Source of the DNA: CAVSUB01 sp963730995
Lineage (GTDB): Bacteria > Acidobacteriota > Vicinamibacteria > Vicinamibacterales > 2-12-FULL-66-21
Length of the DNA stretch: 64,000 bases
Assembly (NCBI GenBank): GCA_963730995.1
Contig: CAVSUB010000004.1
Location: 558,001 to 622,000, forward strand
Direction of reading: 5' to 3'
Shown here: positions 9,506 through 17,082 of the stretch, in pieces
How the letters are laid out: each line of letters starts with the position of its first letter
Numbering within the stretch: position 1 is the first letter of the stretch
Translations under genes and position numbers: made by a program
Notes under the pieces: generated by a model
What the model saw: the letters and a program-made list of their open reading frames with translations, nothing else
What the model was told of the DNA's origin: nothing
Databases searched by the model: none

Positions 9506-10480
9506 TCAACGCCTTACCGTGACGCGGTCGCCGATCTCAATGGTCATCAGGTCTTCGCCGAATTGAACGGGTCCTGCGTACGCCTGCCTGACGAGCGGAA
9601 GCGTGGCCGCAGGGTCGACGTTGTAGTGGGAGAAGACGGCGAGCTTTGGCTTCACGCGCTCGAAGATTCGTCCGGCTTCCGCGCCGTCCGTGTGATGCTC
9701 GGCGATGACCCGGCCCTGCCTGCGTGTTGTCCGCGTGCCTGGAATCAGCTCGTCCGGTGGACCGATGAGCACGGGGTCCTGTTTCGATCTGCCGACTTCG
9801 TGAATCAGCAGGTCAACACCCTGCGAGAACTTGACGAGATTGTCAGAGGGCTTCGTGTCTCCGGACAAAACGGCGGAGTGGCCCCGGTAGTCGATCCGGT
9901 ATCCAAACGCCGGGCTCACCGGCGAGTGATCGACCAGAAATGCTGTGACCTTGACGTCGTTGGCCGTGTAGACGACGCCCTCGTGGATGTCTGTCACGTT
10001 GGCTTTAATGCCGTCTGCCGGAAACTTCTCGTCGACATCGCGCCGAATCCGAATGTCGAACGCGAACGCCTTCTGCAGGTGGCCGACCATGTCGCGTGTG
10101 CCGCGCGGCCCCCACACCTGTAACGGCACGGAGCGGCCCGAAGATGCCCACGGAAACAAGTAGAGCTCCGGCAGCCCGGCAATGTGGTCGGAATGAAGAT
10201 GCGTCAAGAACACCTTCGTCACTCCGGCGGGATTGATCTTCAGCCGGGCGAGACCAGTCATCAGGCTTCGGCCGCAGTCGAACAGCAGCGTCTCCGAGCC
10301 GGCCGTCACCAGGGTGCTGATGCCCAGTCGTTGCGCATTGGCAACCGGACCACTGAGCGTTCCCAGGAGCGTCACCTTCAAGAGGGAGTCGTCCGTCCGC
10401 CCGGCCGGCTCCTGCGAGCGCATGGTGCCGTGCGCAGCAATGAGCAGCAGACCCACGAGTAGACCGAATCTGGCTTTCAT
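9506..10480 (-). CDS. secreted metallo-beta-lactamase-fold hydrolase
   Basis: The 324-residue protein begins with an uncleaved-looking or Sec signal (KARFGLLVGLLLIAAHG). It has the MBL zinc motif HLHSDH (H94, H96, D98, H99), a downstream LSGDTKPSDN and a C-terminal FSHYN. The core resembles RNase Z/arylsulfatase-type MBL proteins (LLGTLSGP, DCGRSLMTGL), but export argues against tRNA processing. It is followed immediately downstream by ppk2 on the same strand. Substrate unknown. Confidence 0.82.
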   Translation of the reverse strand: MKARFGLLVGLLLIAAHGTMRSQEPAGRTDDSLLKVTLLGTLSGPVANAQRLGISTLVTAGSETLLFDCGRSLMTGLARLKINPAGVTKVFLTHLHSDHIAGLPELYLFPWASSGRSVPLQVWGPRGTRDMVGHLQKAFAFDIRIRRDVDEKFPADGIKANVTDIHEGVVYTANDVKVTAFLVDHSPVSPAFGYRIDYRGHSAVLSGDTKPSDNLVKFSQGVDLLIHEVGRSKQDPVLIGPPDELIPGTRTTRRQGRVIAEHHTDGAEAGRIFERVKPKLAVFSHYNVDPAATLPLVRQAYAGPVQFGEDLMTIEIGDRVTVRR

Positions 10481-10619
10481 CCTCGCCTTTCGGGCAATCC
10501 GACCGATGTCCTTGTTCGACCCCGCTTTAGGCCGTCGATGCCTCGATGCCTTCGCGCGGATGGTCTCAAAGGTATCCCATAAGAAAATAGACGTGAGAAC
10601 TTGAAGTGGGGAACGTCAA

Positions 10620-10765
10620 TCATATCAGCGGCCCGCGCCTGCTCATGGCAGGACGCGCAGGCGTGCGTCCGGTTGCCGGAAAGCCGCGTGTCGTTAGAAC
10701 AGATGTCGTCCGAGGTCGACCTTCGCCTCGGTCATGGGGCTGTCGGCTGGAATCGTCGGTGGCGG
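10620..10765 (-). pseudogene. fragment of a MauG-type di-heme cytochrome c peroxidase
   Basis: On the minus strand one frame reads GFPPPTIPADSPMTEAKVDL-GRHLF and then hits TAA; one base later the frame reads DTRLSGNRTHACASCHEQARA with a CASCH heme motif. This is the recognisable N-terminal heme region of the MauG/CcpA family. Only about 50 residues survive: the 3' part is absent and a single extra A splits the rest. It ends just upstream of the HTH-Mop regulator, suggesting deletion of a gene that once stood here. The rest of 10481-10850 shows no other gene. Confidence 0.65.
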
Positions 10766-10850
10766 AAAGCCCGAGGGTACGCCCACTGTGCCGCGGCAAG
10801 ACCCGACTCACGGTGATACGATTCGGACCGATTTGCGCTGAAAGGGTCGA

Positions 10851-11282
10851 ATGGCACTTCTCACAGCGAGAGCCGCGGCTGAAAGGCTCGGAGTCGGGTA
10901 CTCCACGATCAAACGGTGGGTCCGCAACGGCAAGGTCCGAACGACTCGGACCGAGGGCGGTCATCATCGAGTCGCGGATTCGGAGATCGAAAGACTGCTG
11001 GCACGTCAACAGGCGCCTCCACGCCGGCGTGTGACCGCTCCAGTCGATGCCGAGTCGCTGGGGGGATTGAGCGCGCGGAATCGTCTGTGGGGATTCATCG
11101 ACGAGGTGCGCGTGGACGGCCTTCTCGCCCAGGTCCGCCTTCGGATAGGCAACCAGGTGCTCACCGCGGTCATCACTGCTGATGCGGTTCGAGCGCTGAA
11201 GCTTCGAAGGGGCGAGGATGCTATCGCAATCGTGAAGTCGACCGAAGTGATGATCGCGCGGCCGTTCAAAGGGCCGAAATGA
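10851..11282 (+). CDS. HTH-Mop (TOBE) domain regulator, probably molybdate/tungstate responsive
   Basis: This 143-residue protein has an excisionase/MerR-like helix-turn-helix at residues 3-50 (TARAAAERLGVGYSTIKRWV) and a C-terminal Mop/TOBE domain from about 75 (GLSARNRLWGFIDEVRVDGL ... AIVKSTEVMIARPF). Mop domains bind molybdate or tungstate. The pairing suggests a small oxyanion-sensing DNA-binding protein. GAAAGGG precedes the ATG. It overlaps the next gene by 4 nt, and a molybdopterin enzyme operon lies about 5 kb away, a possible but unproven target. Confidence 0.82.
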   Translation: MALLTARAAAERLGVGYSTIKRWVRNGKVRTTRTEGGHHRVADSEIERLLARQQAPPRRRVTAPVDAESLGGLSARNRLWGFIDEVRVDGLLAQVRLRIGNQVLTAVITADAVRALKLRRGEDAIAIVKSTEVMIARPFKGPK

Positions 11283-11977
11283 GTCTGAGAACTCCCCGGC
11301 CGCTGTGTATGCGCGCATTGATTGTCTCGGCCGCGTTCAGCCTGATCATCGTCTCGCCCTCCAGTGCCAGCAACTTTCGACAGGCGGCGGTGGACGGGGC
11401 GACGGGCCCCGCCGGGGCGATTCCCTACTTTGTCGCTGACGGCACCGGCCGGACGGGTTACCGCGCCGGAGATCGGGAGCTTGCGACGTGGGCACTCGCC
11501 GCGTGGCAGCGGAGTGCCGGCCCCACGCTGCGATTCGAGCAGGCACCTGAGAAGCAGGCACTGTTGCGGGTGTACTGGGCCGATCCGGCCGACGGCCAGT
11601 ACGGTGAAATGGTGCCCTTCATGGTCGGAGAGCGGCGCGGCGCGGCACTCTACATCCGACCAGATACTGCGGCGCTCGGTCCTGAGATCGCTCGTCACAC
11701 CCGCGGCGACCCACTGCTGCGTGACAGCATCGTCTATCTGACGTGCCTCCACGAGCTCGGGCATGCGCTCGGGCTGCACCACACGGACGTGTTCGCCGAA
11801 ATCATGTACTCCTTTCAGTTCGGCGGCGACCTGGTCGAGTATTTCATGCGCTACCGTCGGCAGCTCAGATCGAGAGCCGACATCGCCGCCGTTTCAGGAT
11901 TGGCCGCGTCCGACATCGAGCACCTGAGAGCCTTGTACTCCGCGCGCCAGCCGCTCCTTCGGTTACCATCCCCATAG
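11279..11977 (+). CDS. matrixin-like (M10-type) secreted zinc metalloprotease
   Basis: The 232-residue protein has a signal peptide (about residues 11-31) and the zinc motif HELGHALGLHHTD from H158, with a following Met (AEIMYSFQFGGD) that could supply the Met-turn. The upstream WALAAWQ and LRVYWAD elements match short matrixin-like proteins. It should act outside the cytoplasm. The start ATG overlaps the stop of the HTH-Mop gene (ATGA), so the two are translationally coupled, an unusual pairing of a metal-oxyanion regulator and a protease. Confidence 0.82.
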   Translation: MSLRTPRPLCMRALIVSAAFSLIIVSPSSASNFRQAAVDGATGPAGAIPYFVADGTGRTGYRAGDRELATWALAAWQRSAGPTLRFEQAPEKQALLRVYWADPADGQYGEMVPFMVGERRGAALYIRPDTAALGPEIARHTRGDPLLRDSIVYLTCLHELGHALGLHHTDVFAEIMYSFQFGGDLVEYFMRYRRQLRSRADIAAVSGLAASDIEHLRALYSARQPLLRLPSP

Positions 11978-12013
11978 CCCAGCCTTCACTAGTCCATTGA
12001 TGAGGGAGTGAGT

Positions 12014-13153
12014 ATGCACGTGCGCCGCGCCTTCGCTTCTGCAACGGTTCTCGCCACGGCGATGTTGGCGTGGTCGTCAGCCACGTTCGCACAAGGCGGG
12101 GCGCCCCAGGCACCGCCCGCAGGTCAGGGCCGTGGTGGCGGGGGAGTGGCGTTCGGACCGCCCACCGACAAGACGCCCTATGACGACTACACGGGCTTCA
12201 CGAAGATCTTCGACGGCAAGACGTTCACGAACTGGCTGGGCGAGACGGACGTGTGGTCCATTCAGGACGGCACGCTCCACGCCGACACGACCAAGACGCC
12301 GGGGCAGCATCACATCCATTACGTCGGGCCCGGTGCGGTGATGCGTGACTTCACACTCAAGGTCGAGGTGAAACTCTCCGCGACTGGCGCCAATGGCGGC
12401 GTCCAATACCGCAGCCGGCTCCTCCACCCAGCACACGGCGGGTCGATCGCCGATCCGCTCGGCAAGCCGCTGCCCGCCAACGTGACGACGATGGATCAGG
12501 CGGTGGCGGCGGGGATCACGTCCGCGCCCGCCCCGCGGGGCGGGGGCCCGGGTGCCGCGGGAGGCCGAGGGGGCGCGCCGGGTGCGGGCCCCGGCGGCGC
12601 TCCGGGCGGAGGCGCTCGCCCGGGCGGTCCCGGCGCCACGTCCCCTCCTGACGCGAATGCCTGCGTCGGAGAAGTCGGCCGCCTCAGACCCGCAGCGCCG
12701 TCTGCGGCACAAGGGACCGCGCCCGGTGCTGCGCCGACCGGGAATCCCTGGCAGGTGAGCGGCTACCAGTTCGACATGGATTCGGCCAACCAATACACCG
12801 GTCAACTCTATGAAGGTCAGGGACGCAACATCATCACGTCGCCCGGCACGATCGGCATGCTGCTGCCGGGCGCCTGCAAGATTCTGCTCGGCACGATCAA
12901 TCCCGATCCGAAGTCGGCCGTGAAGCCGCATCAGGGACTCGACGGCGAGTGGCAGCAGATCGAAATCATCGCCCGCGGCAACACGCTGGTCCACATCATC
13001 AACGGCCAGGTCATGTCGGTCACGATCGACGACGACCCGTCAGCGCGCGCGCCGCAGGGCATCCTGTCACTGCAGCTCGAGGGCAGTGGTCAGATCTGGT
13101 ATCGCAACGTCTACCTCAAAGCGATCGACAAGCCGCTGGAATTCCCGCGTTGA
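12014..13153 (+). CDS. secreted DUF1080 (3-keto-disaccharide hydrolase-like) protein with Gly/Pro-rich insert
   Basis: This 379-residue protein has a signal peptide (RRAFASATVLATAMLAWSSA) and a DUF1080 concanavalin-like domain split by low-complexity sequence. The first half includes GFTKIFDGKTFTNWLGE; residues about 170-250 are Gly/Ala/Pro-rich; the second half has GNPWQVSGYQFDMDSAN, GEWQQIEIIARGN and GILSLQLEGSGQIWYRNVY. Family members act on 3-keto-glucosides or related sugars. The ATG at 12014 is preferred over the GTG at 12008 because GGGAG lies 5 nt upstream. Confidence 0.85.
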   Translation: MHVRRAFASATVLATAMLAWSSATFAQGGAPQAPPAGQGRGGGGVAFGPPTDKTPYDDYTGFTKIFDGKTFTNWLGETDVWSIQDGTLHADTTKTPGQHHIHYVGPGAVMRDFTLKVEVKLSATGANGGVQYRSRLLHPAHGGSIADPLGKPLPANVTTMDQAVAAGITSAPAPRGGGPGAAGGRGGAPGAGPGGAPGGGARPGGPGATSPPDANACVGEVGRLRPAAPSAAQGTAPGAAPTGNPWQVSGYQFDMDSANQYTGQLYEGQGRNIITSPGTIGMLLPGACKILLGTINPDPKSAVKPHQGLDGEWQQIEIIARGNTLVHIINGQVMSVTIDDDPSARAPQGILSLQLEGSGQIWYRNVYLKAIDKPLEFPR

Positions 13154-15076
13154 GCCAATCGGTCGCCGCGATGTTCAGGCGTGAGCACGCGGCGGCCGCT
13201 ACGCCGCCGGTGCCCCCGGCACCTGAAGTGCGTGCGCACCCACTCTTCGAATCGATCGCACATCGCCGCTTCGCCGTCGCTCGTGTCGGCCAGCAGCGCG
13301 TCGCCGTGCACGATACGGATGTGCGCATCGAGTGACGCCGGCACGATCTCGGGATAGTGGCGTGTGGCCGCGGCGCGCATCGACGACTCGGCACGCGCGC
13401 AGGCCTCTTCCGCGCTGGCGTTGCAGTCTTCGGCCAGATGCCGGGCAGAGAAGCCTTCGCCGGTCAGGCTGCGGAGCATCTGGTTGTGATCGACGCTGTT
13501 GCCCGGCTCCCAGTAGTGGGCGGCGAGCGTCGGCCCAATCGCCGGGTTGTCGGTCAGATAGCCCGACCTCGCCCAGCAGGTGCGCGCGCGTCTGCGCGAC
13601 CGCCATGTACGCGAGCAGGTATCCCTGATACGACGCGGCCGATTCCTGATTGAGCAGATGCGGAATCGCCAGGAGCGGCCGGGGGCTTTCGACGCCGAGC
13701 ACTCGCACCTCCGTCTCCCGCGCCAGCGCCAGCACGCGCTCCGGGGTGAGGTCGTCGTCTGCCATCTGATACAGCGCGGACTCGAAGTACGGGACGACGG
13801 CGATCGAGCGGGCGTCGAAGGCGCGCATCGGTTGGCTGCTGGCGATGCGGTCCAGGATGAGCGACGGCTGGAATCGGCTGCCCGTCAGCGGACGCGGCAT
13901 AGCGCATCATCCAGTCTGCATCCGACAGCAGCTGGTCGCAGAACATCGACTGCGTTTCCGCGTAGGCCATCGACGTCGGCGGGTACTCCTGCGAGAAGCA
14001 GGGCGAGTTCTGGACCACGTTGGCGAAATGCGCGGCGTGGCCGCCTTCGTGGAACAGCGTGTTGATGGCGCGGAGGCCGCTGCCGACCTGATCCGGTTTC
14101 GCCTCCGCGGTGAAGTTGATCGCGGCAGGCACCCAGCGCCCGGTCTCGGTGATCCAGCTCGGCACCGGTCCGTGGCAGAACCCGTTCTGATGCTTGCCCG
14201 GACGCTCGAGCAGGTCCAGCTGCATCGTCGCACCCCGAAACTGGATCCCGAGCCGGCGGAAGCTGTCGATCCAGCGACGCAGCGCGAGTCCGAAGGGCAG
14301 GTACGGGTCGAGCCGGCGGATGACGTCGCCGGATGCATGGAACCGCAGATTCCAGGGCGCGGTGGCGGCTGCACCGTGACGCGTGCGAAGGTCCGAGAGG
14401 GCGCGTGCGTTGGCCGCGTCGGTCTGCCGGACGAAGTCGTCGAGCAGATGCAGCAGCGCCGGCGTCTGCCATGCGCTCGTTCTTCTGCAGCTTCAGGTCG
14501 AAGTAGTTTTCGTAGCCGAGCGCGCGGGCAAAGCGGTTGCGGAGGCGGACCAGCTCCAGGAACCCGTGATCGAGGACCCACCGTTCGATGTCGCGGAAGG
14601 CGTCGAATGAGCTCTTTCGCCGCTCTTCGACGCGATTGGTCGCCAGGTTGGTGGCCAGCATCGGCAGCGAGGCGACTTCCCACTCTCCCTGGTCGTTCAG
14701 ATGCCGCGGCTCGTGTGCACGCTTGCGCTCGAACAGGACGGATTCGGCATCGACGATCTCGCGCATGAGCGTGCGGCCGTCCGGGCTGTCGATGATGTTG
14801 GCTTCGAACAGCGCCAGCCATCCGCCGAGGCCATGCAGCAGGGCGTCGCGCTCGGCGCCCGGCGGAGCCGCCCGGACAGCCGCCAGCTCGTCGCGGGTTT
14901 TCGTCAGCTTGGCAGGATCTCCGATGAATTCCTTATAGGCGCCCTCGGCGCGCGCGAAGGCGGCGTGGTCGTCGCTCGTGGCCATGTAGGTCGCCCAGAA
15001 CAGATCCTCTTTGGTCTCTGTGCACGGCGACGTAGGCGTGGTTCAGGTAGTCGAAGTACTCTCGCGCGCTCTGCAT
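13111..15076 (-). pseudogene. M3-family oligopeptidase broken by at least four frameshifts
   Basis: Reading from ATG 15076 the pieces are MQSAREYFDYLNHAYVAV (shift near 15030), MATSDDHAAF ... LQKNERMADAG (shift near 14460), LLHLLDDFVRQT ... HEGGHAAHFANV ... ADWMMRYA (shift near 13905), ESALYQMADDDLTPE ... RAHLLGEV (shift near 13560), and TGEGFSARHLAEDCN ... FEEWVRTHF. HEGGHAAH is the zinc motif of M3 peptidases. The original protein would have been about 600-640 residues and cytoplasmic or periplasmic. The exact 3' end is uncertain because another frame also continues near 13200. Four one-base shifts in 2 kb favour real decay, though clustered sequencing errors remain possible. Confidence 0.75.
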
Positions 15077-15145
15077 GTCTGCGATCGTATCTCCGTCCAC
15101 GTTCGCGTCACAGTCTAGGTGGACAGGAATGGATCTCAGGTGCTT

Positions 15146-15179
15146 GGGGTCAGACCCGGGGGTCAGACCTGGGTCTGAC
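15146..15179. repeat. GGTCAGACC hairpin repeat at a gene 3' end
   Basis: GGGGTCAGACC occurs twice and is followed by GGGTCTGAC; GTCAGACC-TG-GGTCTGAC (15162-15179) is a perfect 8-bp hairpin. It lies just after the stop of the serine-hydrolase homologue on the minus strand. A related copy is at about 50720-50741. It could serve as a terminator or be a REP-like element. Confidence 0.6.
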
Positions 15180-15180
15180 G

Positions 15181-16434
15181 CTAGCTGGACCGATGCATCA
15201 CCTGCGGGCAGGACATTTTCTCCTGTTCCGCGAACGCCTCCGCAATTCTCAACGCAACGGCCGACGGGTCCGCGAAGGAGATGTTCGAAGTCACGGACAC
15301 CACGAGACCGCGTTCGGGAAACACCAGGAGCGACGTCGAACCACCCAGCATGACAGCCTCCGCCAGCAGGGGCCGGCCGCAGCCCGCCACTCGCGTTGGT
15401 TCGCCCGCGAGTGGAACTGTCTCCAGGTCCCAGCCAAGCCCGTAGCTGTTTTCCTCTCCCGAGGTCAGCCTCTGTGGTCTCTGGAGCATTCCGATGGTGT
15501 CGGGCTTCAGCAGCTTGCCGTTGCTGACCGCGATCCCGAACTGCACCAGGTCGGACGGCGTGGACAGGAACGCGCCGGCTCCGGCGAAGCAGGAGTAGTC
15601 CACTTCGGTCGCCACTTCGGGACCGTAGTGCGTATCCTCGTTGAACCTCGGGAAATAGAAGGTCGCGCGGTCCGGGATCGGTTCCTTCGGGGAGTCGGTC
15701 GTCGTGTCGCCCATGCCCAGCGGCTCGAAGATCTGACTGCGCATGAACGCCGAAAACGGCTCGTTCGCAGCGGCCTCGATCGCCGCGCTCACCAGGACCC
15801 AGCCATACGTCGAATACCTGAACTGCGTGCCCGGCTCGAACCGCAGCGGATCGACCGCGAACTTCTGCACGCCCTCCAGCGCCCGCTCGCAGTGCGCCGA
15901 CGGCATGTAGTCTTCTTCACCGCGGTAGTGCCTGACGCCTGCCAGATGTCCCATCAGCTGGCGCAGCGTCACGGGCCACTGTTTTGCCGGAAACGCGGGC
16001 ACGTACGTCTGAATCTCGTCGTCCAGTTTGATGCGGCCTTTCTCCAGCAGCAGGCCGACGGCGGCCGACGTGAGCGCGACGGAGGCCGTTCCAATCCTGA
16101 ACCGCGTTTGTGGCGCGACCGGCGCACGATTATCGAGATCCGCCCAGCCAAAGCCTTCGGCCCATACGAGGTCGCCACCCGCACCGACCGCTACCGATAG
16201 TCCCGGCAGGTTCTGCTCGGTGATCGCAGTCCGGACGATCTGCCGCCCCTGCTCGACCGCGCCGGCCCACTGTCGCGACAAGGCCCCGTGCGTTACGGAT
16301 GGCACGGCCTTCGGGTCCGGGTGCAGCGGCGTCGCGGTGGCGCTCACGTAGGCAAAGAGCCCCAGAATCGCCGCGAGCAACAGGCCGACGGCCACCACGA
16401 ACAGAGCGATCCACGTTTCTTTCCGACTCTTCAT
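15181..16434 (-). CDS. beta-lactamase/LACTB-family serine hydrolase homologue lacking the catalytic SxxK
   Basis: The 417-residue protein has one N-terminal membrane anchor (residues about 8-30) and a class C beta-lactamase-like domain facing outward. Recognisable blocks are LPGLSVAVGAGGDLVWAEGF, RFRIG, RQLMGHLAGVRHY, RFEPGTQFRYSTYGW and FEPLGMGDTT. Where active relatives have SxxK after RFRIG, this protein reads TASV, losing both Ser and Lys; the later YxN is YST. It is therefore probably not a peptidase or lactamase as sequenced. ATG at 16434 follows GAGAG; a longer in-frame start exists at 16473. A 21-bp dyad lies 52 bp upstream. Confidence 0.85.
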   Translation of the reverse strand: MKSRKETWIALFVVAVGLLLAAILGLFAYVSATATPLHPDPKAVPSVTHGALSRQWAGAVEQGRQIVRTAITEQNLPGLSVAVGAGGDLVWAEGFGWADLDNRAPVAPQTRFRIGTASVALTSAAVGLLLEKGRIKLDDEIQTYVPAFPAKQWPVTLRQLMGHLAGVRHYRGEEDYMPSAHCERALEGVQKFAVDPLRFEPGTQFRYSTYGWVLVSAAIEAAANEPFSAFMRSQIFEPLGMGDTTTDSPKEPIPDRATFYFPRFNEDTHYGPEVATEVDYSCFAGAGAFLSTPSDLVQFGIAVSNGKLLKPDTIGMLQRPQRLTSGEENSYGLGWDLETVPLAGEPTRVAGCGRPLLAEAVMLGGSTSLLVFPERGLVVSVTSNISFADPSAVALRIAEAFAEQEKMSCPQVMHRSS

Positions 16435-16485
16435 ATCTCTCGTGGGGGCTTCAGGCCTCGGCCTTCCTTGCACGTGCCAACGCCG

Positions 16486-16506
16486 TAACTTTACAATGCA
16501 AAGTTA
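16486..16506. promoter_or_regulatory. 21-bp near-perfect operator-like dyad
   Basis: TAACTTT at 16486-16492 and AAAGTTA at 16500-16506 flank a 7-nt centre that itself pairs except at one position, giving 9 of 10 pairs around a central A. It sits between the divergent serine-hydrolase homologue and the PadR-ADOP pair, where a repressor site is expected. Which protein binds it is not shown. Confidence 0.5.
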
Positions 16507-16692
16507 TTCGTGTCAACGTGAAGAAGAGCCAGGGTAGCCGATACCGTATATGTTGCGGACCGCGACCCGCGATGCGGAGCGCGCGTTTTTCCACGCCAGC
16601 GTTAGCTTGCTGGAGCGGACCGTGTTTCGCCGGCATTCGGAGAATCTGACAAGGTAGTGGCTAGCAACCTTTTTCCACTCTCCACCGTCTAT

Positions 16693-16720
16693 GTGCTTTG
16701 GGAGTATAGTCTCAAGGCAC
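16693..16720 (+). promoter_or_regulatory. imperfect dyad before padR, candidate autoregulatory operator
   Basis: GTGCTTTGGGAG-TATA-GTCTCAAGGCAC ends 2 nt before the PadR start, with 9 of 12 arm positions complementary. PadR proteins commonly repress their own promoters through such dyads. It also covers the weak ribosome-binding AAGG. Confidence 0.4.
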
Positions 16721-16722
16721 AC

Positions 16723-17082
16723 ATGGACAGATTCCGACCTGAATCCTTTCTTCCCTTGACTCCGGTGGCGTTCGAGATCCTGCTCGCGCTGGCCGACGGC
16801 GAGCGCCACGGCTACAGCATCCTGCAGGAAGTCGAACGCCGGTCGGGCGGCACGGTGTCGCTGCATGCCGGCACGCTGTATCGCGCCCTCGCGCGGCTGC
16901 TGGAAAGCGAGCTCATCGAAGAGCTGACAGAAGCACCCGATCCGAACAATGACGACGACCGGCGGCGGTATTACCGGCTGACGACGCGCGGCATCGCCGT
17001 GGCGAAGTCGGAAGTCGCCCGGCTGGAGGGGCAGCTGTCGGCCGCTCGCTCGCGGCGACTGCTGAAAGGTGCCCGGACGTGA
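16723..17082 (+). CDS. PadR family transcriptional regulator
   Basis: The 119-residue protein has the PadR winged-helix: PVAFEILLALADGERHGYSI, GGTVSLHAGTLYRALARLLE, and RRRYYRLTTRGIAVAKSEVA. Cytoplasmic; PadR proteins usually repress adjacent transport genes and respond to small molecules. The stop codon overlaps the following ATG (GTGATG), coupling it to the ADOP permease, a pairing repeated at 62977-64000. The ATG at 16723 matches the start of homology; the upstream in-frame ATG at 16657 adds 22 unrelated residues. Confidence 0.88.
   Translation: MDRFRPESFLPLTPVAFEILLALADGERHGYSILQEVERRSGGTVSLHAGTLYRALARLLESELIEELTEAPDPNNDDDRRRYYRLTTRGIAVAKSEVARLEGQLSAARSRRLLKGART

Noticed and set aside
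9494..10123. Plus-strand ORF opposite the MBL-fold gene
   Set aside because: It mirrors the minus-strand coding sequence, which has signal peptide and zinc motif.
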